A stretch of DNA of 64,000 nt from Sedimenticola sp. (GCA_026984735.1 JALSRN010000094.1:40900-104899); one strand, 5' to 3'; positions 52,805-62,107 are shown, numbered from the stretch's first letter. Notes: generated from the letters alone by a model not told the origin. Numbers and translations: made by a program.

Positions 52805-53953
52805 TCAGGCTTCGCGGTGCCGCTGCATCAGTTCGATGAAATGGTCGAAGACCGGCGCCACGTCATGGGGGCCGGGGCTCGCTTCCGGATGTCCCTGAAA
52901 GCCGAAAGCGGGCCGGTCGGTGCGATGTATCCCCTGAAGGGAGCCGTCGAAGAGCGATTTGTGGGTGGCCTTCAGGTTCTGCGGCAGACTCTCCTCGTCC
53001 ACCGCGAAACCGTGGTTCTGGCTGGAGATCATCACCCGACCGGTCCGCAGATCCTGCACCGGATGGTTGGCGCCGTGGTGGCCGAACTTCATCTTGACGG
53101 TGCGCGCCCCGCTGGCCAACCCCAACAACTGGTGTCCCAGGCAGATGCCGAAGGTGGGCACGCCCGCCTCCACCACCTGGCGGATCGCCTCGATGGCATA
53201 GTCGCAGGGTTCGGGGTCCCCGGGGCCGTTGGAGAGAAAGACGCCGTCCGGTTCCATCGCCAGCACCTCCGCGGCCGGCGTCTGCGCCGGCACCACGGTG
53301 ATCCGGCACCCGCGGTCGCGCAGCATGCGCAGAATGTTGGTCTTGATGCCGTAGTCGTAGGCCACCACGTGGAAATCGTCCTCGGCGTCGGCGCGCTTTC
53401 GATGGCCCTCGGCCCGCTCCCAGGTTCCCTCCTCCCAGCGGTAGCGCTCGGCGGTGGTCACCTCCCTGGCCAGATCCAGCCCTTTCAACCCCGGAAAGGT
53501 CTCGGCCGCCGCCTGCGCCACCTGGACGTCCAGGTGGGAACCCGCCTGGATGCAGCCGGCCTGGGCCCCCTTCTCGCGCAGGATGCGGGTGAGCTTGCGT
53601 GTGTCGATGCCGGCGATGGCCACCAGGCCGTGCGCCTCGAGGTACTCGTCCAGCGGTTGCCGGCTGCGCCAGCTGCTCGCCAGCAGCGGCAGATCGCGAA
53701 TCACCAGGCCGGCGGCATGCACCCGGTGTTCCCTCCCCGACTCCACGTCCTCGTCGTTGGTACCGGTATTGCCGATGTGAGGATAGGTGAGGGTGACGAT
53801 CTGGCGGCGGTAGGAGGGATCGGTGAGAATCTCCTGATACCCGGTCATGGCGGTGTTGAACACCACCTCCCCCACCGTCTGCCCTTCGGCGCCAATGGAG
53901 CGGCCGCGGAACACCGTGCCGTCCTCGAGAACCAGAATCGCTTTTTTCGTCAT
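52805..53953 (-). CDS. carA: carbamoyl-phosphate synthase small subunit
   Basis: [60 protein letters not shown]. Confidence 0.97.
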   Translation of the reverse strand: MTKKAILVLEDGTVFRGRSIGAEGQTVGEVVFNTAMTGYQEILTDPSYRRQIVTLTYPHIGNTGTNDEDVESGREHRVHAAGLVIRDLPLLASSWRSRQPLDEYLEAHGLVAIAGIDTRKLTRILREKGAQAGCIQAGSHLDVQVAQAAAETFPGLKGLDLAREVTTAERYRWEEGTWERAEGHRKRADAEDDFHVVAYDYGIKTNILRMLRDRGCRITVVPAQTPAAEVLAMEPDGVFLSNGPGDPEPCDYAIEAIRQVVEAGVPTFGICLGHQLLGLASGARTVKMKFGHHGANHPVQDLRTGRVMISSQNHGFAVDEESLPQNLKATHKSLFDGSLQGIHRTDRPAFGFQGHPEASPGPHDVAPVFDHFIELMQRHREA

Positions 53954-54047
53954 CTGCGCGCACACGAAAGAGGCTGACCCGGCATCGGGCCATCCGTGAA
54001 AAGACAGAATGATCGGGGCGTTGGGGACTGAACCCGTCGGGAGGAGG

Positions 54048-54076
54048 ATTTTACGGCAGGCTCCGCTGGGTGTCCA
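54048..54076 (-). promoter_or_regulatory. candidate sigma70 promoter for carAB: TGGACA-N17-TAAAAT
   Basis: -35 TGGACA (54076-54071), 17-nt spacer, -10 TAAAAT (54053-54048). Confidence 0.55.
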
Positions 54077-54201
54077 TGAAATTCCAGCGGAGTCCCTCCG
54101 TTACCGCGAACGGCCCGCACCGCCCAGCCCAGTCCTCAGGAACCCTTGGGGTCGATGGAAACCCGCCACCAGCCCAAAGTTTTATCAGGTTAGCGCCGCT
54201 C

Positions 54202-55092
54202 TTATCGCAGAATCTCGAAACGAGGGCATTTCTGCGGGTCGAAACGGACCCTTGCAGCGTTGGAGATGGCAAACCATCCCTCCTGCTGGCCATCAAAGCA
54301 GCGCAAGGATCGATAATAGACGATCTTGCCCCCTTTGGCGTTTTGGGCGATGGCAGCGATGTCGCGTTTGCTCAGTCCTTTCAGAAACCCGGACTCTACG
54401 AGGTCAAGGAGGATCCGCCTCACTGCTTTTCCGAAATCGCTCTGAAGCCGTACCCTGTGGAGGGAAAAAACTTCGTGCTCACTTCTTCCCTCCCCGAAAT
54501 TCTCGGGAAAGCGGGCGCCGTAGAGCGTTTTCTTGAGCAATGAATTGATGACGTGCAAGCTCTTTCTTGCCGCCCGCAAAGAACGAAATCCTCCTTTGCC
54601 GACATCGGCTTCAAGCCGAATACTCGCGGGCGTGGGCCACTGCAACCGCCAGAGCCGAAAGGTTGCATCAGGACACTTCTGGCCTGTTCCGCAGGCTATC
54701 CTGGAGACGAATTTCCTCTCTATTGTCCGATAGAGTTCTTCATCCGCTGCGCTGCGTTTTTCGTTCAGGCAGCGATGAAATACATCCCAGTTCACAAGGC
54801 ACGATTTTTCGGAGAACCAGGGCCCAAGATCGACGCTAGTGGTGAGGCGGGAAACTTTCTCGATCGAACTTGCAACGATGGTCAGAAGAGGAATGTCAAA
54901 AGAGCCTGTATCAATGCGGATTTCCCGAGCTCCAAGGGCTTTTCGCCATCGTTCCTGCCATGAAAAAGGAACGACCTTGAAGCCGATTCCCGGTTTGTCG
55001 ACGATCACCGTCACTCTGTCGGTCAGCGCGACCATCGCCCATGAGCCGCTCGTGCCCAGCACTAGCAACAAGAGGATGACAAGCCTTTTCAC
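54202..55092 (-). CDS. hypothetical exported protein
   Basis: Signal-peptide-like MKRLVILLLLVLGTSGSWAM; no family recognised; RBS and adjacency to the upstream OmpA-family gene (7 nt). Confidence 0.6.
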   Translation of the reverse strand: MKRLVILLLLVLGTSGSWAMVALTDRVTVIVDKPGIGFKVVPFSWQERWRKALGAREIRIDTGSFDIPLLTIVASSIEKVSRLTTSVDLGPWFSEKSCLVNWDVFHRCLNEKRSAADEELYRTIERKFVSRIACGTGQKCPDATFRLWRLQWPTPASIRLEADVGKGGFRSLRAARKSLHVINSLLKKTLYGARFPENFGEGRSEHEVFSLHRVRLQSDFGKAVRRILLDLVESGFLKGLSKRDIAAIAQNAKGGKIVYYRSLRCFDGQQEGWFAISNAARVRFDPQKCPRFEILR

Positions 55093-55099
55093 TCTCCAC

Positions 55100-56182
55100 T
55101 CATCTGCTGATCAACCGGATCTCAACCCGGCGGTTTTTCGCCCTGCCTTCTTCGGTGGCGTTGGAAGCAACGGGCTCAGCCTTCCCTTTTCCCTCGATTC
55201 TGAAGATTTCGGACTCGACCTTTCCACAGTAGATGAGATAGTCGGCCACCGACTGGGCCCGTTGCAGCGAGAGTTTGAGATTATATTCGTCCGACCCAAT
55301 GTTGTCGGTGTAGCCGGTGACGACGATCTGTCGGGCCGGGTGTGCGCGGATGATGTCAGCCACCACGCTCAACGCTTCTTTCGCTTCCGACTTGAGGACA
55401 AATTTGTTGAAATCGAACAGCACCTTTTCGGGCACCGTGAGCTTCATCCCTTCTTTGGTTTTCGTGATACCGATACCCAGCTTTTCGGGGGTGGGCTTGG
55501 CCTCTTTTTTCGTGTACCGGGTCACCAGGATGTCGGATATCAGCACGCCGTAGGCAGGACTCTCCCAGACCGCGAATTCAAAGCCATGGGCCTTGCCCTT
55601 GAAAGGAATGGAGACAAGCCGTTTCCCTTCCATGAATACCCGGAACTGATGACGCCTGACTTCTAGGTCGAAATGAAGTTTCTTGGCTGCAAGATGCCCC
55701 GTGTTTTTGACCCGGCCGATTTGACCGACTTCGACCCTGTCCCCATAAAAAGTCACATCGTAAGGCATGCCGACCGCCGGATGGGCCTCTTTGTCCCACT
55801 CCTTTTCGCTCTTACCCTCCGTGAGTACACGCAGCTTCATTTTCGGCCACGTACCTTTTTTCTTCTCTGGATTGATGAGCAGGTCGTAACTAATTGAAAA
55901 ATCGTCGTCACCCAACTCCATCTTCTTCCAAAGGCGCATGCCGTTGTCTGTGCTGGGTGCTATCCAGATATGCTCATCGTACTTGACGCACTCCATCGCC
56001 TTTTCGAATTTGTCGAAGCCTTCGGGAAACTCTCCCACTGGACAATCCCTAAAATCGGTGGAAAAAAGCACCTTGTCGCCAGGCTCGAACCTCATCCTGG
56101 ACTTGCCCGTCACCAATCCACCGGCATAAAGGGTAGCCGGGAGCATCAGCCACAACAGTATCAATAAGATTTTCTTGGCCAT
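55100..56182 (-). CDS. OmpA-family peptidoglycan-binding protein with unassigned N-terminal domain
   Basis: Signal peptide; KVLFDFNKFVLKSEAKEALSVVADIIRAHPARQIVVTGYTDNIGSDEYNLKLSLQRAQSVADYL...GKGKAEPVASNATEEGRAKNRRVEI. Confidence 0.9.
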   Translation of the reverse strand: MAKKILLILLWLMLPATLYAGGLVTGKSRMRFEPGDKVLFSTDFRDCPVGEFPEGFDKFEKAMECVKYDEHIWIAPSTDNGMRLWKKMELGDDDFSISYDLLINPEKKKGTWPKMKLRVLTEGKSEKEWDKEAHPAVGMPYDVTFYGDRVEVGQIGRVKNTGHLAAKKLHFDLEVRRHQFRVFMEGKRLVSIPFKGKAHGFEFAVWESPAYGVLISDILVTRYTKKEAKPTPEKLGIGITKTKEGMKLTVPEKVLFDFNKFVLKSEAKEALSVVADIIRAHPARQIVVTGYTDNIGSDEYNLKLSLQRAQSVADYLIYCGKVESEIFRIEGKGKAEPVASNATEEGRAKNRRVEIRLISR

Positions 56183-56252
56183 TTGTTCCTCCTTTTTTTC
56201 CCTTTTGGAAAGGCTCCTATCCGTTGCATGCGCTTCTCGCTTTCCGGAACCT

Positions 56253-56687
56253 TCATAGATGCCGTTGCGCCCAGGAAACGATGCCCCCGGCGTCCAGCGC
56301 CCCCGACATGCGGTCCACCTCCCGACCGCCTCGAAACAGGATCATGGTGGGAATGCTGCGGATGCCGAGCTGACCCGCGAGCAGCTGGTGCTGCTCGGTG
56401 TTGAGCTTGAGCAGCCGGACATTGGGCTCGAGCCGCTGCGCCGCCTGCTCGAAAGCCGGCGCCATCATGCGACAGGGGCCGCACCAGGGCGCCCAGAAAT
56501 CGACCAGCACGGGAATGTCGCTGCGCTGGATCTGTTTCTGCAACATGGCGTCGTCCACCTCCGCCGGCTTGCCCTGGAAGAGGGGCTGTTTGCACTTGCC
56601 GCATTTGGGGTGCTGGCCGAGGCGGGCGCGGGGAATCCGGTTCACGCCGCCGCAATGGGTGCAGACCACATGCAGGTTGTCGCTCAT
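56253..56687 (-). CDS. trxC: thioredoxin 2 (zinc-ribbon thioredoxin TrxC)
   Basis: CTHCGGVNRIPRARLGQHPKCGKCKQPLF; FWAPWCGPCRMMAP. Confidence 0.95.
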   Translation of the reverse strand: MSDNLHVVCTHCGGVNRIPRARLGQHPKCGKCKQPLFQGKPAEVDDAMLQKQIQRSDIPVLVDFWAPWCGPCRMMAPAFEQAAQRLEPNVRLLKLNTEQHQLLAGQLGIRSIPTMILFRGGREVDRMSGALDAGGIVSWAQRHL

Positions 56688-56821
56688 GCGAAGAGTCCTC
56701 CAAAAACCGTTTCGAACGCAGGTGGGGCCTTTTGCGCCGCTTTCAAGCACCGCTTGTAATTCCGTCGCGGCGCCCCAAAATATCGGCCACCCTCAGCCGG
56801 ACAATATTCGTGAGAAGAACC

Positions 56822-57682
56822 GTGAGCAACTCACCCTACATCATCGAAATCAATGAAGAAAACTGGCAAAGCGCCGTACTGGAACAATCCCGCCGGGTGC
56901 CGGTGCTGGTGGACTTCTGGGCCAGCTGGTGCCAGCCCTGTCAGATGCTCATGCCCATCCTGGCGAAACTGGCCGAGGAGTACCAGGGCAAATTCGTGCT
57001 GGCGAAAGTGAACACCGAGGAGCAGCAGAACCTGGCGGCGCAGTTCGGCATCCGCTCCATCCCCACGGTGAAGCTGTTCAAGGAGGGCCGGCCGGTGGAC
57101 GAGTTCGCAGGCGCCCTGCCCGAATCCGAGATCCGGCGCTTTCTCGACCGCCACATTCCACGCGAATCGGATGCCCAGGTGGAGCGGGCGCGCTCGCTGC
57201 TGTTGCAGGGCGACGCCGAGGGCGCGTTGAAGATCCTGGAAGCCGCCAAGGCCGCGGACCCCACCAACGTCAACATCGACATCGCGACGGCCCAGGCCAA
57301 AGCGGCTGTCGGCGACGCCTCCGCAGCGCTGGGGATCATCGAGAAGCTGCCGCTGGAGGCGCAACAGAAGCCTGAAGTACAGCGCCTGAAAGGGCTGCTC
57401 CATTTCGAGGCGATCGCTTCCGGGAACGCCGATCCCGCCGAACTGGCCGCCCGTCTGGAGAAAAATTCGGACGACCACGAGGCGCGCCGCCGGCTGGCGG
57501 CACGAAAGGTGCTGGAAGAGGACTACGAAGCGGCGCTGGAACTGCTGTTGGAGCTCATGCGGCGCGACCGGAAATTCGGCGACGACGCCGCCCGTAGGGA
57601 CATGGTGGCCATCTTCGACCTGCTCGGCGAGGATCCGCTGGTGAGCCGCTACCGCAGCCGCATGATGAACCTGCTCTACTGA
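56822..57682 (+). CDS. thioredoxin-TPR co-chaperone (CnoX/YbbN-like)
   Basis: GTG start; FWASWCQPCQMLMPILAKLAEEYQGKFVLAKVNTEEQQNLAAQFGIRSIPTVK then TPR region. Confidence 0.92.
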   Translation: MSNSPYIIEINEENWQSAVLEQSRRVPVLVDFWASWCQPCQMLMPILAKLAEEYQGKFVLAKVNTEEQQNLAAQFGIRSIPTVKLFKEGRPVDEFAGALPESEIRRFLDRHIPRESDAQVERARSLLLQGDAEGALKILEAAKAADPTNVNIDIATAQAKAAVGDASAALGIIEKLPLEAQQKPEVQRLKGLLHFEAIASGNADPAELAARLEKNSDDHEARRRLAARKVLEEDYEAALELLLELMRRDRKFGDDAARRDMVAIFDLLGEDPLVSRYRSRMMNLLY

Positions 57683-58434
57683 GGCCTCTTCGCCACACCG
57701 CGCGACCGGGGGACGGCTGCATCCCGGGACTCCATCCCGAACACCACCGCTCTTTTGCCGCCATCCTCCACCCGCCAGCGGAAGTCCCAGCGGTAGAGCG
57801 CCATGCCGTGGATCCTTCCCTGGCCCGACCCCGCCGCATAGGCGGGCCTCGGATCGAGGCCGATCAGCGCACGGACGGCGCCGGCCAGCTCCTCTCCCTC
57901 GGGCAGGGCGCGCAAACGGCTCTCCAATTCGGCGGTGAAACCCACCTGCAGCCGAGGTTCCGGCGCCGAGTCGGCGAAACCGCCCCGCGCGCCGGCCACG
58001 GCGTCGGCGTAGGGAAGGTAGGGCTTGATGTCCACCACGGGGCTGCCGTCGAGCATGTCCACTCCCGAGATCCGCAACTTCACGCTCCGTCCTTTCCGGC
58101 TTTCGATGGCGCGAAGGCGCACCGCCGACAGACCCAGGTGGTTGGGGCGGTAGGGCGAGCGGGTGGCGAAGACGCCCAGCCTGCGGTTGCCCCCCAGGCG
58201 GGGCGGACGCACCCGCCCTTTCCACCTTTGCTCCAGGTTGCGGTGAAAGAGAAAGGTGACCCACAGGTGGGAAACCTCTTCGAGCCCTTCGAAGAAGTCC
58301 AGCTCGTCGTAGGGAGGTGCCATCTCGATGACGCCGGGAAGATCCACCAACCCCGCCTGGCGCGGAATGCCGAACTTGTCGGGGAATGGGGTGCGCAGGC
58401 GGCCGATGGCCTCGAGCCGAAAAAGGTCCCGCAT
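57676..58434 (-). CDS. trmO: tRNA (N6-threonylcarbamoyladenosine(37)-N6)-methyltransferase TrmO (TsaA)
   Basis: RTPFPDKFGIPRQAGLV, LWVTFLFHRN, VFATRSPYRPNHLGLSAVRL, GVDMLDGSPVVDIKPYLPYAD. Confidence 0.93.
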   Translation of the reverse strand: MRDLFRLEAIGRLRTPFPDKFGIPRQAGLVDLPGVIEMAPPYDELDFFEGLEEVSHLWVTFLFHRNLEQRWKGRVRPPRLGGNRRLGVFATRSPYRPNHLGLSAVRLRAIESRKGRSVKLRISGVDMLDGSPVVDIKPYLPYADAVAGARGGFADSAPEPRLQVGFTAELESRLRALPEGEELAGAVRALIGLDPRPAYAAGSGQGRIHGMALYRWDFRWRVEDGGKRAVVFGMESRDAAVPRSRGVAKRPQ

Positions 58435-58445
58435 GCTCTCGTTTC

Positions 58446-58496
58446 AGAAAAAGGACGACGGCGGCATTGTAGCAGCGCCACCATGCCGCCGTCGTC
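58446..58496 (-). terminator. intrinsic terminator / leader hairpin between the small Cys protein gene and trmO
   Basis: Perfect 14-bp inverted repeat GACGACGGCGGCAT...ATGCCGCCGTCGTC followed on the minus strand by CCTTTTTCTG. Confidence 0.7.
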
Positions 58497-58541
58497 GGCC
58501 CCGCCGCCCCCGGCAGGAGCCCGGAGTTCAACGGAGGAGAC

Positions 58542-58793
58542 TCACCCCCGCTCCGACTTGTCCGCCCGGGACTCTTTCACCACCCGCTTGGCGGGCACCT
58601 TCCGGCAATAGGGCGCCACTTTGCGCCCGTCGGAGCGCTGGTAGCCCTTGATCCAGCGGCAGGCAGTGGATGCCGCGCAGGCCTGTCGATCCAGGCCGCG
58701 GCACCCCTCCCCCGCGATTGCGCTGCCCGAGGTGAGCGCCAGGATCATAGAGAGGGCGGATACGAACGAAATGGCCATGATGCGTTCCTTCAT
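58542..58793 (-). CDS. small secreted Cys-containing protein
   Basis: Signal peptide MKERIMAISFVSALSMILALTSGSAIAG; mature C-x7-C-x5-C-RWIKGYQRSDGRKVAPY-C; GGAG SD. Confidence 0.7.
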   Translation of the reverse strand: MKERIMAISFVSALSMILALTSGSAIAGEGCRGLDRQACAASTACRWIKGYQRSDGRKVAPYCRKVPAKRVVKESRADKSERG

Positions 58794-58855
58794 GGTTGAA
58801 CACTCCTTTGTCTGTTTCCGTTTTCTTCGGCCGGGCGATCCGGCCCGGCAAAAAA

Positions 58856-58900
58856 ACTATAGGAAGGATCCCGGCCTCTGTCTGTAGGACGATTCCTACA
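58856..58900 (-). promoter_or_regulatory. promoter with dyad TGTAGGAATCGTCCTACA upstream of TATAGT (-10)
   Basis: 7-bp perfect arms, 4-nt spacer at 58883-58900; 21 nt to TATAGT; dyad centre at about -42.5. Confidence 0.5.
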
Positions 58901-59969
58901 TGGCTATCGGCAAACGCCGCGCCCCCCAGTTGCCGGGCCGGGCTTCGAAGACGCCTGGAATCTTCTCCCCGCAGTTGGCGCAGCAGCCCTGCTCGTCCAA
59001 CCCCCATTTGCCCAGCACGTACCAGTCGCGTTCGATGAGCAGCTTGCCGCAGCGGGGACACCAGGTGCTGCCCCCTTCGCGGTCGTGGACGTTGCCGGTG
59101 TAGACATAGTGCAGCCCCTGCTTCCTGGCCAGCGCGCGGGCGCGGTCGAGGGTGGCGGGGGGCGTCGGCGGAACGTCGAGCATTTTGTAGTCGGGGTGGA
59201 AGGCGGTGAAATGGAGCGGCACCTCCGGTCCCAGCGTCTCGGCGATCCATTCGGTCATTCGCTTGATCTCGTCGTCGGAGTCGTTGTGGCCGGGAATCAA
59301 AAGCGTGGTGATCTCCAGCCAGACGTCGGTCTCCTTCTTCACATATTCCAGCGTGTCCAACACCGGCTGCAGGTGCCCGCCGGTGAGCTTGTGGTAGAAC
59401 TCCTCGGTGAACCCTTTGAGATCAATGTTGGCCGCGTCCATGTGGGAGAAGAACTCCTTGCGCGCCTCGGGCGAGATGTAGCCTGCGGTCACCGCCACGC
59501 TGCGGATGCCCCGTTCGTGACACGCCTTGGCGGTATCCACCGCGTACTCGAGAAAGATCACCGGATCGTTGTAGGTGTAGGCCACGCTGCGGCAACCCAG
59601 CTCCTCGGCCACGCGGGCGATCTTCTCGGGGCCGGCCTCGGCGGCCAGTTTGTCCATCTCCCGGGACTTGCTCATGTCCCAGTTCTGGCAATACTTGCAG
59701 GCCAGATTGCAGCCGGCGGTGCCGAAAGAGAGCACCGGGGTGCCGGGGAGGAAGTGGTTGAGCGGCTTCTTCTCGATGGGATCCACGCAAAAGCCGCTGG
59801 AACGGCCGTAGGTGGTGAGCACGATCTGATCGTTCTGGCGCGCGCGCACGAAACAGAGCGCCTGCTGTCCCTCCTTCAACTTGCAGTGACGGGGACAGAG
59901 GTCGCACTGGATCCGGCCATCTTCCAGCTTGTGCCAGTAACGGCCGGGAAAGGCTTGGGGGGCGTTCAT
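58896..59969 (-). CDS. amrS: AmmeMemoRadiSam system radical SAM enzyme
   Basis: GTAGCNLACKYCQNWDMSK radical SAM CxxxCxxC; CDLCPRHCKLKEGQQALCFVRA; zinc-ribbon-like C-terminus. Confidence 0.93.
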   Translation of the reverse strand: MNAPQAFPGRYWHKLEDGRIQCDLCPRHCKLKEGQQALCFVRARQNDQIVLTTYGRSSGFCVDPIEKKPLNHFLPGTPVLSFGTAGCNLACKYCQNWDMSKSREMDKLAAEAGPEKIARVAEELGCRSVAYTYNDPVIFLEYAVDTAKACHERGIRSVAVTAGYISPEARKEFFSHMDAANIDLKGFTEEFYHKLTGGHLQPVLDTLEYVKKETDVWLEITTLLIPGHNDSDDEIKRMTEWIAETLGPEVPLHFTAFHPDYKMLDVPPTPPATLDRARALARKQGLHYVYTGNVHDREGGSTWCPRCGKLLIERDWYVLGKWGLDEQGCCANCGEKIPGVFEARPGNWGARRLPIAM

Positions 59970-60037
59970 CTTGCATTTTCTCCGGGTGTACCCATTTGAT
60001 ACCCCATAGATCAGGCTGAAAAACGGGATTTCAAGTG

Positions 60038-60826
60038 ATGGCCACAGTCAAGCCGCCCGCCGTGGCGGGCATGTTCTACCCAGCGGACGCAGCCACCCTG
60101 GCCGCCGAGATCGACGCCTTCCTGGCCCAGGCTGAGCCGCCGCCGGGGCCGCCGCCCAAGGCGCTCATCGCACCCCACGCCGGCTATGTCTATTCCGGCC
60201 CGGTAGCGGCCAGCGCCTATGCCCGGCTGCTGCCGGCCGCCGACCGGATTCGCCGGGTGGTGATCCTGGCCCCCTCCCACCGGGTGCCTTTCCGCGGCAT
60301 CGCCGCCTCCTCCGCCGACTGGTTTCGCACCCCCCTGGGCGACGTGCCGGTGGACCGTGCCGCGGTGGAGGCCGTCCTGGAACTGCCGGGGGTGGCGTTG
60401 TTCGACGCCGCCTTCGCCGAAGAGCACGCCCTGGAAGTGCATCTACCCTTCCTGCAGCGGGTGCTGAACCGGTTTTCCATCGTCCCCTTCGTCGTGGGCG
60501 ACGCCGAGCCCGAAACGGTGCGGGCGCTGCTCGACCGGCTGTGGGACGGCGACGAGACTCTCATCGTGGTCAGCTCCGACCTCAGCCACTATCTGGACTA
60601 CGCCAGCGCCCGCCAGCGGGACGCCCGCACCACCGAAGCCATCGAGGCCCTGGAACCGGAACGGATCGGCTTCCACGACGCCTGCGGGCGCATTCCGGTG
60701 AACGGCCTGCTGCTGGCGGCGCGGGAGCACGGGCTGCGGCCGCAGACGGTGGATCTGCGCAACTCGGGGGACACCGCCGGCGACAAGAGCCGGGTGGTGG
60801 GGTATGGCGCCTATGTATTCGCCTGA
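60038..60826 (+). CDS. amrB: AmmeMemoRadiSam system protein B (MEMO1 family)
   Basis: KPPAVAGMFYPADAATLAAEIDAFL, PKALIAPHAGYVYSGPVAASAY, VSSDLSHYLDYASA. Confidence 0.95.
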   Translation: MATVKPPAVAGMFYPADAATLAAEIDAFLAQAEPPPGPPPKALIAPHAGYVYSGPVAASAYARLLPAADRIRRVVILAPSHRVPFRGIAASSADWFRTPLGDVPVDRAAVEAVLELPGVALFDAAFAEEHALEVHLPFLQRVLNRFSIVPFVVGDAEPETVRALLDRLWDGDETLIVVSSDLSHYLDYASARQRDARTTEAIEALEPERIGFHDACGRIPVNGLLLAAREHGLRPQTVDLRNSGDTAGDKSRVVGYGAYVFA

Positions 60827-61370
60827 ACAACGCCGCACCCTTCTGCGGGTGGCCCGGACCTCCATCGCCCATGGCCTGGAGCAGGGGCGTCCCCTGCCGG
60901 TGGACCCCTTGGAGTACGATGCCGAGCTTCGCGAAGAGCGCGCGAGTTTCGTCACGCTGAACGAAAGAGGCCGGCTGCGCGGCTGCATCGGCCATCTGCA
61001 AGCGATCCAGCCGCTGGTGGCCGACGTGGCGGAAAACGCCTTCAACGCCGCCTTCCGCGATCCTCGCTTTCCCCCGGTGAACGCCGCCGAATTCGACGCG
61101 CTGGAGATCCACATCTCTATCCTCAGCCCTCCCGAACCCATGACCTTCGACTCCGAGGAGGAGCTGTTGCGCCAGATCCGCCCTGGAGTGGACGGCCTCA
61201 TCCTGGAAGAGGGCCCCTACAAAGGCACTTTCCTTCCGTCGGTGTGGGAGCAGCTACCCGATCCGCGCCGGTTCCTGGCGGAACTGAAGTTGAAGGCGGG
61301 GTTGCCGCCCGACTACTGGTCGGAGGGCATTCGGGTTTCCCGGTACACTACGGAATCCTTTTCAGAATAA
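60804..61370 (+). CDS. amrA: AmmeMemoRadiSam system protein A (AMMECR1 domain)
   Basis: SFVTLNERGRLRGCIGHLQAIQPLVADVAENAFNAAFRDPRFPPV. Confidence 0.95.
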   Translation: MAPMYSPEQRRTLLRVARTSIAHGLEQGRPLPVDPLEYDAELREERASFVTLNERGRLRGCIGHLQAIQPLVADVAENAFNAAFRDPRFPPVNAAEFDALEIHISILSPPEPMTFDSEEELLRQIRPGVDGLILEEGPYKGTFLPSVWEQLPDPRRFLAELKLKAGLPPDYWSEGIRVSRYTTESFSE

Positions 61371-61383
61371 GAGTGAAAGTTCC

Positions 61384-62073
61384 ATGGCCGGTGAACCCAT
61401 CCGCCACATCGCCGTCTGGCCTAAAGTTTTGAGAATCTGCCATTGGAGCCTGGCGTCGGCCACGCTGGTGTTGCTGCTCACCGGCTGGCTGGCGACCTGG
61501 GCGCCGGAACGGGCGGAGTCGGTGGACGAGATCCATTTCGTCGCGGCGGCCGTGTTGCTGGCGGCGCTGGCGGTGCGGATCGGACTGCTGACGGCGGGAA
61601 AAGGCGTCGCTTCGTGGCGGGTGCTCAAACCCACCCGCCACTTGCTGAGTCAAGGTCTGCAGGTGCTGCGCAGCTACGTCACTCTGGGCAAGCTTCCCCT
61701 GCCCCGCTGGCATGCGCACAATCCTTTGTGGGCGCTGCTCTATCCTCTCCTTTTCCTGGCGCTCCTTCTCCAGGTGGCCACCGGGCTCTTGCTGCTCAAC
61801 GACATCACCCTGCTAGGCGCTCTGAGCCTGCGCTCGCTGCACCACTGGGGTTGGGAGTTCCTGCTGCTCTTCTCCACCCTCCACATCGCGGCGGTCTTCT
61901 TCCACGACGCTCAAAGTTCCACGGCGGAGATCTCGGGCATGGTCAACGGCTACCGCTGCGTCACCCTGGCTCCGCTCGACCTCGGCGGCGAAAGCGACGG
62001 AACCAAGGTGGTGCCGCTGGACGCTCTGGCTCGGGAGCTGAAAAAGAGCGGCGGAAAACCGGATTCCGACTGA
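61384..62073 (+). CDS. cytochrome b561-type membrane protein
   Basis: VWPKVLRICHWSLASATLVLLLTGWL; four TM helices with His; HHWGWEFLLLFSTLHIAAVFFHD. Confidence 0.85.
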   Translation: MAGEPIRHIAVWPKVLRICHWSLASATLVLLLTGWLATWAPERAESVDEIHFVAAAVLLAALAVRIGLLTAGKGVASWRVLKPTRHLLSQGLQVLRSYVTLGKLPLPRWHAHNPLWALLYPLLFLALLLQVATGLLLLNDITLLGALSLRSLHHWGWEFLLLFSTLHIAAVFFHDAQSSTAEISGMVNGYRCVTLAPLDLGGESDGTKVVPLDALARELKKSGGKPDSD

Positions 62074-62107
62074 GACCGCTCGACTTTGCTTTCTCCTGGC
62101 AGCCGCC

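Noticed and set aside
49775-53977. 1400-aa plus-strand ORF opposite carB/carA
   Set aside because: Antisense open frame caused by high GC and codon bias of the well-identified carAB genes; the translation is low-complexity His/Gly/Leu-rich with no motif
58831-58856. GCCGGGC...GCCCGGC hairpin with an adjacent T7 run upstream of the small Cys protein
   Set aside because: On the minus strand the T-run precedes the hairpin, so it is not an intrinsic terminator; probably only a structured 5' UTR
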